Of a stretch of DNA of 51,420 nt, positions 41,038-51,420 are shown piece after piece; position 1 is the first letter of the stretch; each line of letters starts with the position of its first letter. The stretch is from Pigoraptor vietnamica (taxonomy: Eukaryota > Opisthokonta > Filasterea), in NCBI GenBank assembly GCA_943704525.1, contig CALSCQ010001224.1:1-51420 (forward strand), in the 5' to 3' direction. The translations under genes were made by a program, and so were the position numbers. A model generated the notes under the pieces. That model was not told the origin of the DNA. It saw nothing but the letters and a program-made list of their open reading frames with translations, and ran no database searches.

Positions 41038-44000
41038 CATCGATCCCCCACACACCTGGTAGTGGCTGAAGACGTCGTCGCAGTACTTGGCGCACACGTG
41101 CCGGTCAATCGACGGCACATACGTCGTGCGGTGCGAAAACGACGTCCCCGAAATGACGTTGAACACGTTCAGCCGCCGCTTCTCCAGGCCGTACATTGCA
41201 ATCCAATCGGCACTCGACATGCGCGACTCGTCCACGCCGGCGCGTTTGCCCCTAGAGCCCATCCCCACCGACGACGCGCGCGCGGCCTTCGCCTTCCTCC
41301 GCATCTTCTTGCGCGCAGAGACCTCCCTCGCCCGCGCGGCCTCCAGCGGCGCGAGGTCAAAGTTGGCCCCGACCATGTCCTTCAGGTCGCCCTGTATCGG
41401 ATAGCGCGGACGCGTCACGGAAAACGGCGGCCGGCTGTCTGCCGCACTCGCGCTGGCGTTACCCATGCCGCCCTTTGTGGGGGATCCGCGGCGGTCGAGC
41501 AGCTTCTTGCCTGTGAGTGACATGTCCAGACGCGTGCCGTCCATGGGTGGGGTCGCCGCCTCGTTCTCCACCCAGTCGACCTCACGCACCTCGACGGGCG
41601 GTCCCTCGCCGCGGTTGACGCACGCCGCCCGCAGCGCCCGCACCTGCTCCAGCGACCGCTTCGCTTCGGCCATCTCCTCGAGTATCGCGCGCACGTCGTC
41701 GCCGTGTCGGCGCACGATCGGCTCCCGCACAAGAGGAGAGGGGAAGATGCCCGGAATAGGCTGGTCCCCGAGCGAGCCCTCGGTCGGCCGCTCCGGGTGC
41801 GAGTACTCCATCTCGACGGAATAGACCTGGTAACGCCCTCCCGTGTCACCCGCCAGGCGCCGGAGGAACGCTTCCGTCACGTCGTCGGCGATGTGGAAGC
41901 TGATCGTGTGGACGGGCACGTTGCGCTCCCTGCTCAGCTCGCGCACGCGCGCCATCACCGCCTCTTCGGGCTGGTTCGGCCGCCCGTCCGTGAGAAAGTA
42001 AATGCCCTCCACGTCGTCGTCGCTGAACGCCATCTCGAGCGCCTGCTCCGCGTTCGTGGACCCGCCGGCCTCCAGGCGCGATATCCACTCACGAGCCGCC
42101 TCCACATTCCCGACGGTCGGGGGGAGGAGGACGGGGCTCCACGCGCTCGCGTGCGTACTGCACTGGATGAGGTTGAAGCGCTTCAGCCGGCACAGCTGCT
42201 CGTCGAGCAGGCGCGCGAGCATCTGTCTAAGGAAGGCCATCCGCGGCTGCATCGACCCCGACGTGTCGATGATCACCGTCACCTTCTCTTCCGTGAGCGC
42301 CCCAAAGACCTCGCGGGACCCCTCGCGAAGCCAGTCGGCGCGCTGTCGCATGCGCGTGACGAGTTCGCCGATGCGTCGCTCGTACGTCGTCATCGCCTCG
42401 TCCGTCACGTACACGTGCACCAGCGTCCCGTCCTTCCACACAAAGTGCGTGAGGCCGTCGCAGTACCGCGCGCTGTCGCAATGGCGGAAGGCACACCCGG
42501 CCAGCGCGTCGTACACCGTCAGCTTCTGCGCGTGTATGCCGTTGGTGGCGAGCCACTCGGACGACGTCACGGGCGCGTCGAGCTCGTGTCGCTCAAAGCG
42601 GCCGGACCGCGTCAGCGACGGGGACATGCGCTGCGATCGGAGCTGCTTCTCGCGCACAGTCTCCAGGTATTCGCCGCGCATCGAGTGAATTCGCTCAATG
42701 ACGTCCTTCCCACGGCGAATTTCCTCGCGCAGCAACTCGAGGTCGTCGCCCTGCGGCACCCAACGCGTCAGCTCGGCGTACTTGGCGCCCGTGTCGAGCC
42801 CCAACCGCACATTGCCCGGCGACGTGCCGCCAATCGTCCCCTCCCTCTCCGCGATAGACGCGAGGTCCTCCTCCCCGCCTACTATCTCCGCGTAGCAGTG
42901 AAAGCGACCCCCCGTGAGCGAGGCCATCATTCGGAGCACGTCGCGCTCCGGACCCGGTGCAATGCCGTACGCCACAGTGTGCACGGCTATCCCCGTCTCG
43001 TCGTTCATCTCGACCACGCGCTCCACAATCCCGGGCGTGATGCCGTCGCCACCTCCCATCGCCCCGGGCACGTTCCGCGCGACGAGGTAGATGGCGTCGA
43101 GAGAGCTGTCGGTAAACGCCGCCGTGAGCGCCTTGAGCGCGTTGTTGCCGTCTCCCGGGCGAAGGTTCTCGATCCACGCAGACGCCGACCGCAGAATGAG
43201 ATCGTCCGGCATGGTCGCCTTCGGTCGCCACGTGTTGACCTCGCCGCCGTAAGCGATGAGATTGAAGGCGCGCCTCGTGTGCAGCTGCTCCTCGAGAAGG
43301 AGGTGAAGCTGCTGCTTGAGCACCGTCAACCCTTCGCGGTCCAGTCCGCTCGCGTCGACGACGATCGCGACCTTGGGCTCGGCGAGTGCCCCGAAAATGG
43401 CGCGCGACCCGCTCTTCAGCCACCGCAGGCGCCGCTTGTAGTCTGCAATGTTCCGCTCGATCCGCATCTCGAAATCTGCCTTCTGCGCCTCGGTGATGTA
43501 CACGTGCTTCATCGTGCCGTCCTTGAAGCGGTAGTGGTTGAAGAGCCCGTGGCAGTACCGCGCGTGCGTCTCGCCCGTCGACACGAGCGCGGCGAGGTCC
43601 TCCGACGCCTTGCAGTGACTGAACCCGACACGCGCAAGAATCTGCTTCATCGTGAGCCCCTGTGCGTGAAGCGAGTGCTCCTCTAGCCACACTTGCGACG
43701 ACATCTGCCGGTCGTCCCTCGCCGGCAACAACCGCGCGCTCGAATTGGAGGACAGGTCGTCATCCCCAAGCACGCGCGTGCCACGCAGCGACGTGACGGG
43801 CGCCGGCACTGCCGTCCCAGGCCGCGGCGGAATCTCCGTCACTTCTGTTCGCGTGGACGATGCGCTCTGCGGCCTGCGCGCGCCTGTTGGCGACGGCGAG
43901 CGGCGGGCGTTGCCGGGTGCGTCCATGAACTTGTGCGACTGCAGCTGGGGATGCATGCGCGCCCCATTCGTCAGAGACAGCGCACTCGACCCGCGTTTGC

Positions 44001-44136
44001 CAGTTGCGGACGTCGGCCGCGGCGGTATGTGCGGCATCGAGGGTGTTGTCCCCTGCGCGCCATTTGTGGGCGCCTCGGCCGCCGAACGACCCGTCGCGGC
44101 GCGTGCGGACGCCGGGCGCGGAGGGGTCGCCCTCAT
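38054..44136 (-). CDS. VWA3-like protein with three vWA domains and tudor-like modules
   Basis: Four exons (44136-41056, 40811-40618, 40459-38728, 38575-38054) give about 1,842 aa. After a Pro/Ser/Arg-rich N-terminus (1-150), a unit repeats three times. Each unit has a W/LxxHGLxxxxLT-type motif, an RYCxG.. or KYCDDVF.. strand, an HVY(I/V)T strand, then a von Willebrand A domain. The middle vWA has a complete metal site (VIIDTSGSM near residue 624, GGSTNAEQ, FLTDGRP). The first (VVDASGLD near 261) and third (LLDASTG near 1085) are degenerate. The C-terminal third has a coiled coil, Ser/Glu-rich low complexity, and three tudor-like modules such as GQRVIARKPLTGFYYCGTVS (DUF4537). This is the order seen in animal VWA3A/VWA3B. 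Intron 1 contains the sequencing gap. Confidence 0.8.
40926..40935. other. Assembly gap (10 N)
   Basis: Ten N inside intron 1 of the VWA3-like gene, bounded by C runs (about 40917-40925 and 40936-40957) and then a long CA tract. The true length is unknown. It does not touch coding sequence. Confidence 0.99.
40958..41036 (-). repeat. (GT)n microsatellite in VWA3-like intron 1
   Basis: CA on the plus strand, so GT on the sense strand, starting within about 20 nt of the 5' splice site. Confidence 0.95.
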
Positions 44137-44786
44137 TTCTCACGCGCGCGCGCCGCCGTCCACCATGCGAAGACTCTCGGCCGTCGCTGGTTGCTTCTCG
44201 CTTGCGCCCCCTTTAGCTGGGCGTGTGTATGGAGAAGGCGATCGCAATCTCGCCAACAGTGTGACTGTTCCCCCGTATAAGAATTCCCCTTGTGAGACTC
44301 TGCGAGCACGAGGGGCCCTTCTTGTCCGTTAGAAGTGCAAAAGAGAGTGTGTGCGAGTGCGAGTGCGTGAGTGGAACGAAGGGCGAGAAAGGCGAGAGTG
44401 CTACTGCATGCTCAGGTGTGCTTAGAGGGCGTACGGTTGCCTTTGACAACACGCCTTTTTAACCTTATTTGGGTATTGCTAATCCCAAATAGCTTTATAA
44501 GAATAATATTTATCTTCATTCCCATATTTGGTTACTAACAGATCAATAACAAAAATGTCCACCTTTTAGTTCTCTACTTATGTAATACTACGAAATAGTA
44601 AATGGATTTGAAGTAATAGTAACGGAGAAGTGTTTCGCGCCTTTTAGCCACATGACCGCAACAGGCACACGCACACACACACAAACACACACACACACAC
44701 ACACACACACAGTCGCACGCACATTTAACTCCCTATTCTGCTATCGTCAAAACAGAGACAGCCCTCTTTCATTGGACTTGACAACA
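44137..44786. other. Shared 5' region of VWA3-like and CLN6 genes
   Basis: 650 bp between divergent starts. The middle (44450-44640) is the most AT-rich DNA in the window, with ATTTGGGTATTGCTAATCCCAAAT as an imperfect palindrome near 44468-44491. A (CA)n tract at 44663-44712 lies just upstream of CLN6. Confidence 0.5.
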
Positions 44787-44927
44787 ATGGACTCTCCATC
44801 GCGGAACCTGCGCTCTCGCGCCAAGGCGGGAGGGGCAGAGCCTGCTGCTGTCGCACCGGTCCCCGAGCCGCGTGTGATCGATGGCGAGGACCTCAAGGCG
44901 CCGAAGAAGTGAGCGATCTATGTGTAG

Positions 44928-44977
<50 letters not shown>

Positions 44978-44995
44978 ATGTGTGTGTGTGTGTGC

Positions 44996-45031
<36 letters not shown>

Positions 45032-46513
45032 ATGTGTGTGTGTGCATGTGTGCGTGTGTGCGCGTGCGTCTGTGTGGGTGTGTCGTGCGAGTGTGTGTTG
45101 TGCCTATGTAGGGGCGCTGTGTTGTGGGCGATCTGCACATCCACTGACAATCGTCTCTATGTCTGTAGGTCTGCGGCGCCCCACTTTCAGACTGCGCTGT
45201 GGCTCGTCTTCGCTGTGCAGAACTGGATCCTCGACTTCGGTCGTCCCATTGCGATGGTGTGTAGCCGTCATTTTGTGTAGCCCTCTGTCGTTGGTTGTTG
45301 TTTAAGTGGGATATGGGCTGCCACCATATCTTATCATACGACAGTTTATACGGTTGTTGAGGCGGTATGGGCTGTAAGTGTGCCCTCGGTTACCGTATGG
45401 CTGTTAGAAGCGGGATATGGACTGCCATTGTGCATTCCATCTTTGGTCCATGGCGTTGCTGTTCTGTGTGTGTGGAGTCCCTGGAGGCCCTAATCTGGGT
45501 AATGGATGGAGACTAGGCCCTTACGAGGTCTCGCACTGACCGCAATGGCCATTTCCGTCTGTCAGCTTTGGGTTCCGCTCGAGTGGTCTCCGCTGAACCT
45601 TCCCAGCGTCGGCGACTATTTCCACATGGCGTACAATGTCATCACGCCCTTCTGCATCCTCTCGGTGGGTGGTCGGTTTGTGTGTGTTGCGTGTTGTGTG
45701 CGCAAGTGTGTGTGTGTGTGCCCGTGTTGCGCCTGTGTGTTTGCGTCTGTGTCTTTGTCTTTGTGTGTGTCTCTATGTATGTGCCTGTGTCTGCATTATA
45801 AAAACCCACCCTCTTCCCTTCCTACTTTCTCACCTGTCGCACGCACACAGCTCCTCGCCCGCTCCCCCCGCAAGGTCTCCCTGAACCTCCAGTTCCTCAC
45901 CGTGATCTTCTTCGTCATGGGCGCCTCCATCCACCTTGTCGGCGATTCCGTCAACCACCGCCTCATCCACAGCGGCTACCAGAACCACCTCTCCGTCCGC
46001 GACAACCCCATCATGAAGTCCCTTAAGCCGGCCTCCCTCATCGACTCGTTCGAGCTCCTCTACTTTTACGACGAGCGCCTCGGCCATCTCATGTGGTACA
46101 TTCCTTTCTTCGCCGCGCTCGTTGCGTACTTCACGGGCTGCTTCGTGCCCAAGAAGTCCGCGGGCGCGCGCACGGGCTCCACGACCACCATCCCCGCCCT
46201 CGCCCTCTACATCCTCCTCCCGGTCTCGAGCCTCTACTACTGGTATCTCGTCACCGAGGGCCAGATCTTCTCGATCTACTCGCTGTCGCTCGTCGCCATG
46301 GTCGGCATCTACGCGTACGAGAACTCGCGCGGAAACACGCCGGACTCGAACGGTCGCTTCCTTCTCGCCACGTTCGCGCTCACCTTTGCCTTCATCGCGG
46401 TGTGGGTTGGTTACCTCTGGAACGACGCCGAGCTGCGCCGCCGTTACCCCAGCCTCATTTATGTCCCGGAGCCGTGGTCGTACTACTCGCTCTACCACGC
46501 CGCGCAGCACTGA
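44787..46513 (+). CDS. CLN6: CLN6 transmembrane ER protein
   Basis: Four exons (44787-44908, 45169-45256, 45566-45664, 45851-46513) give about 323 aa, close to the 311 aa of human CLN6. Family blocks are unmistakable: [38 protein letters not shown] with [46 protein letters not shown] with [18 protein letters not shown], and [20 protein letters not shown] near the end. CLN6 is a polytopic ER membrane protein. In animals it forms a complex with CLN8 that sends lysosomal enzymes to the Golgi, and its loss causes neuronal ceroid lipofuscinosis. Here the protein has a basic, Ala/Pro-rich cytosolic N-terminus and about seven hydrophobic segments. Introns 1 and 3 are GT-rich. Confidence 0.96.
44928..45065 (+). 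repeat. (GT)n microsatellite in CLN6 intron 1
   Basis: A near-pure GT tract beginning about 20 nt after the 5' splice site of intron 1, on the sense strand. Confidence 0.95.
45305..45470 (+). repeat. Degenerate repeats in CLN6 intron 2
   Basis: The intron between exons 2 and 3 carries at least three diverged copies of a GGGATATGGGCTGCCA-like word (near 45308, 45362 and 45412), spaced about 50 bp apart and mixed with TTACCGTATGGCTGTT. Origin unknown. Confidence 0.5.
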
Positions 46514-46889
46514 GCTCACAGCTGTGTGTGAGAGCGTGCGAGCCTCTATGTGAGCGCCTGTATCGCTCACCTTCGACGCTCACCCCTCAAAGTGATCGCG
46601 CCCTGCGCGTGCTGCGTGCATCGAATTCTGTCGAATGAACTCTTGTCGTTTGCGATATGTGCGCGCCATGTGCCGGAGGGAAAGTATTCGCCGGCCAGCC
46701 GCGCACTTCTCGTATCGCACACTAGTTTGCCATTTACCTCTCGTCGTCAACAAGGGTTGAGCCATCTATTATCGGCTCGAACTGTTTGCTACAAATGCAC
46801 GACAGTGGCCCACAAAAGCGCAATTCATTTGCTTCACACACCCGCATTACTCGGGCGCCCACACCAACGCCGTCGACGTCACTGTCGCG
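46514..46889. other. Convergent spacer CLN6-ILK
   Basis: 376 bp between two 3' ends. No gene or repeat supported. Confidence 0.5.
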
Positions 46890-49170
46890 TCATAGCTTCT
46901 CGAGGATGGGAATGATCTGTTTGAAGAGGGGGCGCTTCGAGGGGTCCGTGTTCCAGCACACCTCGATCAACTTGGCATAGTGAGGCGCAACATTGCCGGG
47001 GATGGTCGGGCGGAGGTCCTCAAGAACGACCTGGGGACGACAGGCGCGAGAAATGTCGGATCAGCTAAAGTTATGGACGTGTGTCCATCGACTCCACACG
47101 ACGGGCGCGAGAACGAAAGGTGGGTCGTGCTATGAGACACATTGCGCATTTCATGGTACAATGCAAAGGCAGCGTAGGTCGTGCAACACCCGCAGCATAC
47201 ACACACAACTGTACACAGCGGGCGCACACGCGCAGCACGCACAGAGGCACACGCCGCACCACACGCAGTAAGCACACGCACTGCGGGCGCACGCACCTTC
47301 ATGCCAATCTGCATGGCGTTCATGCCCTGGTAAGGCGGCGTGCGAGTGACGATCTCATTCAAGATGACACCAAAAGAGTAGACGTCCGCAGACTCCTTCT
47401 TCACGGCGAGGAGGCCGCTCCGAAGCACTGCGGAACACGCAACCAGGTCAGCACACACAGCGCATTCTCGATATAATCCCCCCCCCCCCCCCCCCCCGAC
47501 GACACACACACACACGCACGCGGGACTGTACATCCTCCAACACGATGATTTTCCAACGTAAGAAGGAATTAAATCGAAGGACACTCAAACGTTTCGCGAC
47601 AGCACGCACGTACCCTCAGGGGCGGACCAGTGCGGCGTGAACACCTGGCTTGCCTCGGCATAGATGCGGTTGAGTCCGCTGTCGGCCATAGAAAGGCGAA
47701 TGGCAAAATCCTCTCCGATCTAATTGAGAAGCAAACAGCGGTGTAAGAAAATCAGAACGGCATACACTGGCAGCAGTAGGTTCTCTGCGACACGGCAGCA
47801 CCCGCACTCGCACAAGCGCTCGCATGCCCTTGCATGCACACGCGCACACGCTAGCCGTCATCGCACATTCCCACGCCCCCACAACCATCTTGCCCCACGC
47901 ACCATGAGGCTGCTACTCTTCAGCTGGACGGTGGGCGCAGGCGGCGGCAGTGTCGTCATAAAGTCCATTGCCTTCGCAATGCCCAGGGCAAAGGCGACCT
48001 CTCGGGTGGAATTGATCTGGACAGACTTGTCCGCGAGCACCGCCGAGAGCGACCCGCGTGGGGCGAGAGGGGAGACGAGGCCCACGTTCGGAGGGCGGAG
48101 AGAGACGCAGAGCACGGGGAGAATGTTCGGGTGCGTCGTAATTCTGCGCACGGTTCGTCATCAGTGTTAGGGACACTCGCAGGGTGGGAAGTCCTTACCA
48201 ATCGATCGCAGAGACACGTCTTATCTATTGAAACGGAGCATTAAAACGCAACGATTTGCAGTGTAAAGTTCCCATAAAGCCGACTGAGACTCTTTTCATA
48301 TACTGACAAACGGCGCAATGAATCGCATGGTGTAATACCAAACGCCTTCTTCAGAGGTGAACCGGCTGTGTTGCGTGAGTCACACAACGTACCTGAGCTG
48401 TTCGACCTCCGAGGCAAGCTCCTTCAATTCCGGCGCAGTCCATTCTTGCCGGTGGAGCAGCTTGAACACCACGGGACGCCCCGCATACACGCCACGTGAC
48501 ACGCCGCCGAGACTTCCGGCACCAACGGGGGCCTGGTCCGTGGACAGGGCGGTTCGGATAAGTACTCAACAGGCCGAACTTAAGTATTGACAGCAGTACA
48601 AAGACTCCACGTTTGCGCTGCGCGTGTGAACACGAGGACGTATTGCGTATACATTTTCAGCACATGTCCCTAACGATACACACGACAAACGCACGAAACA
48701 CGACAGGCGCACCTCTATCTTGATGGCGGTCGCGTCCACGACAAAGGTAGTCGGCGCCGTACTTATGGTAAACTCGATAGCTGCATGGGGCGACGTCATG
48801 CAAGAAAGAGGGGGGGACCATACGCACACTCGCGTGTAACACAGCGAGAAATACATACCGGATCCTACTCCCTCGAGACTGGGCCTTGCCGCGGAAGGCG
48901 CAACAGTGGCGGCTGCCCCAACGGAGAGAAAGGGTTAGTATGGACAAAGCAAGCATCGATTGGCGGTTCGACGAGTTCCCACTCACATGTAAAGGGGATC
49001 TTAGTGAGGGACTGGCCCTTCGACTTGGCGAGATCTGCGAAAGAGTGAGTGTGCTTCAATGGACTATGAAACGGACGATGGAGAATAGGACAAGAAGGAA
49101 GACACACACACACTCACATGCACGCACACCCGCGCACACACACACACACACACAAACACACGCACGCACA

Positions 49171-49201
<31 letters not shown>

Positions 49202-50499
49202 CACCACCACCACGCACACACACACACAACACTCTTTTCGCAATTGAGAGAGAAATGCATGCAAGTGTTGGCCATGCACGCCATGATATATCGACTACAA
49301 GCATGGACTGGAGGGGAACAGGGCGTGTGGCCGCACCTGCGAGGCGCTGCTTGATGTCTCCGGAGAGCTTGTCGAGCGGCGATTCGCCGTATTTGTTTGC
49401 GCGCGCAATAAGCGCACCCTTCGAGATGAGAAGCTGCCGTGTGGACAGGGCGGATGAAACGCACGATTAGATGTCGGATCGGCTGAGGGGATGGCTGTCC
49501 ATCAATCACAGACGGACTGATCAACGCGTGCGTAAGAGAATCCATCGACCGTGCACGGGAGAGTAAAGAACATACGTTGAGAGAGCAGCAACAACAACAA
49601 CCAAGACGCGTGGAAAGATGCCGTATTCGCCCCAGCAAGGCGCGCGTCACACACCGCAGCAGGCTCTTCCCGTCGGTAGAAGCACGCGTAGTGAAGTGGC
49701 GTGTTGCCGTGGGCGTTCGTGGCATCCACTTCGGCGCCCGCAGCAAGCAGCTGTGACCGAAGGACAATATCACCTCTCTTCACAAAAAATGCCGCGACAG
49801 TCACAATTGCACCGCGGCATTCACGAACGCCGTCCACCCCAAAAGCAGTGGCGTGCACACACACACACACGCACGCACACACGCACACACACGCACACTG
49901 CACGCACACATGCACACTGCACACACACACACATGCACACACACACACTGCACGCAGACACACACACACACACCACACACCACACACACACGCACATGCA
50001 CACACACACGCACATGCACACGCACACACACACACAGAGACACACACACGCACCTTCTCTATGAGAGGGTGGTTCTCGGTGACGGCATAGTGCAAAGGAG
50101 TGTCCCCTGCGTCGTTGCGCTTATTAGCGCTCGCCTTCGCCCGCAAGAGCGTGCCCACGACGGCGAGATGCCCTCGTCGCACGGCCCAGTGCAGCGGCGT
50201 GAAGCCGTGGGAGTCGCTGCAGAGCATAGGTGGGACTCAGTGGCAGCAGCCTGTTCTCTACCCGCGATGGCAGTCATGCAATCATACGTCAGAGTTCAAG
50301 CAATGTCCTATTTCGCTTGATGAGCCGTGCGCTCACTTCTACACACTCGAACTGCGAACTCAAACGCACACATGCTCACACACACAAAGCGGGTGACTTA
50401 CCCTGCATCCACCTTGGCGTCACCCGACGCCAGCCACCGCGAGATGGCCGCCTCGTCGCCCTCCTCCGCCGCAAAGAACGGGTTCACCGGCTCCGCCAT
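46890..50499 (-). CDS. ILK: Integrin-linked (pseudo)kinase
   Basis: Twelve exons (50499-50402, 50216-50054, 49750-49655, 49433-49337, 49034-48987, 48912-48859, 48780-48713, 48532-48393, 48143-47903, 47719-47614, 47427-47297, 47030-46890) join in frame to about 460 aa; human ILK has 452. The N-terminal ankyrin repeats include [40 protein letters not shown] and [20 protein letters not shown]. They bind PINCH in animals. The kinase-like domain has RPVVFKLL (VAIK lysine), [29 protein letters not shown] and a C-lobe ending in [15 protein letters not shown]. The HRD catalytic motif is absent ([10 protein letters not shown] instead), and the DFG position reads MADSG, as in animal ILK (MADVK). It should therefore act as an adhesion scaffold with PINCH and parvin. 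Exon 8 start (48532) is the least certain join. Confidence 0.93.
47480..47497. repeat. Poly-C/G tract in ILK intron
   Basis: A run of about 17 C on the plus strand between exons 10 and 11, next to a short CA tract. It reads as G on the sense strand. Confidence 0.9.
49857..50050 (-). repeat. (GT)n microsatellite in ILK intron 2
   Basis: CA with GC interruptions on plus, GT on the sense strand, reaching the 5' splice site itself (GTGCGTGTGTGTG). A similar tract at about 49110-49230 lies in the intron between exons 4 and 5. Confidence 0.95.
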
Positions 50500-50721
50500 G
50501 GCAGCGAAGCGCTGATGCGCGTGTGGCGATGTTAGTAGTGCCAGTCGCCAAAAGAATTGTTTTGGTTTTGACTGTGGTGACGTCATGTCTGTGATGACGT
50601 GCATCGGATGCCTCGATATCACTTGGCAGTAGTTTTGTTCACTGGTTGTCTCCTACGTGTCAAAAAAGAGCCTCGTTTAATGAAATAAGCGCACGCGAGT
50701 GCGGATGACCGACGTCGCGCC

Positions 50722-51354
50722 TCAAGCGGCGAGAAGGCCGGCAGCGCGCCCCGTGTAGATGTAGTGGAGCACGGAGCAGACGGGGTCGTCGGCGAACTCG
50801 GCGCGGATGCTCGGGTTCTTGGTAAGGTACGTGGCGACGCTGAAGGTCGGGTGAGAGGCGCGGCGCTCGTACACGCCCCAGTTGATGTAGTGGTTGCGGT
50901 AAGAGGCCTCGTTCGCGCCGTAGGCCGCGTTGAGATCTGCGTGGGACAAGTAGAAATGCGCAGCGTTAGAATGGGCGCCATTGCCGTCCACATTCGAGTC
51001 ATATCGGCGAGTCATATCGGCGAGTTACAAATAGAAGAGTAGGGCTGTGTGTGGGTGGGTGTGTTGCGCGAGTGCGTGAGGCCAGGTGCGTGGCGGGTGC
51101 GTAGTCACTTGCTCAGACCCATTCCGCAGCCCCAAAACACCCACCGGCGTTGACGGAGCGGTAGTACTGCCAGTCGAAGGTAACGGGGTCCAGAATGCGC
51201 GTGTCGGCGACCATGCCGGGAGTGTACAGCGGCCTCCAGGGGAGGCTGTCGGGATAGAGGAAGACCTTGACGGCGGACAGCGCAAGGCTCTGCCCGCGCG
51301 AGCCGCAGAAGTGGACAGTGTTGACAGCCGTGTCGCCAGCGAACAGCCCGACGC
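50722..51354 (-). CDS. Unrecognised protein, C-terminal part (5' end outside window)
   Basis: Two 3'-terminal exons (51354-51145 and 50936-50722) give about 141 residues to the stop. The upstream part, GDTAVNTVHFCGSRGQSLAL then KVFLYPDSLPWRPLYTPGM, I do not recognise. The last ~95 residues (TFDWQYYRSVN, NHYINWGVYERRASHPTFSV, YLTKNPSIRAEF, VLHYIYTGRAAG) resemble the short repeat built around D-x2-YY ... HY-x2-G-x2-E-x-R ... F-x3-YL-x2-NP. That repeat is found in secreted and glycan-related proteins of bacteria and some protists. No function is assigned. The gene starts beyond the window; the intron before the first visible exon contains the terminal G run. Confidence 0.55.
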
Positions 51355-51402
51355 CTGGGTGGAGAGGTTGAGTGTCAGTTTCCGTTGTGACGTATGATTT
51401 TC

Positions 51403-51420
51403 GGGGGGGGGGGGGGGGGG
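51403..51420. repeat. Poly-G run at window end
   Basis: Eighteen G up to the last base. With the C runs around the internal gap, this suggests that another assembly break may lie just beyond. Confidence 0.9.

Overview
This is a eukaryotic nuclear contig. It has spliceosomal introns (mostly GTGAGT, GTGCGT or GTGGGT donors with CAG acceptors), complete histone H4 and partial H2B, heat-shock factors, a mitochondrial tRNA synthetase and a 10-N assembly gap. The gene set (integrin-linked kinase, CLN6, ABHD18, a VWA3-type protein, DPH3) points to a unicellular relative of animals, for example a unicellular holozoan or an apusomonad-like obazoan. I cannot name the species. Coding DNA is GC-rich. Introns and spacers carry many (GT/CA)n tracts.

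Layout. 0-1 kb: divergent H2B/H4 pair with mirrored core promoters. 2-12.9 kb: an F-box/LRR gene, ABHD18-type hydrolase, mitochondrial-type cysteinyl-tRNA synthetase (10 exons) and an MFS transporter. 13.3-25.8 kb: a lineage-specific cluster in which coiled-coil/TLDc-like genes (three copies, one decayed) alternate with F-box/LRR genes (two copies here, one frameshifted), ending in a large F-box/LRR/helical-repeat gene. The cluster spacers hold tiny palindromes, two of them bounded by perfect 8-bp direct repeats in the style of hAT elements. 26-29 kb: a membrane-anchored protein with two glycosyltransferase domains. 29.6-35.3 kb: two tandem heat-shock factor genes. 36.8-44.1 kb: DPH3 and a very large VWA3-like protein. 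44.8-50.5 kb: CLN6 and a 12-exon integrin-linked kinase. 50.7 kb to the end: the 3' part of an unrecognised gene.

The conserved genes are unrelated housekeeping or signalling genes with no operon logic. The parts that look biologically unusual are the alternating F-box/TLDc-like cluster with its duplicates and broken copies, the miniature palindromes, the sense-strand GT polarity of introns, and a repeated CACTATGG motif in the histone promoter. Exon boundaries were placed by hand from splice signals, reading-frame arithmetic and remembered family alignments. No database search was run.
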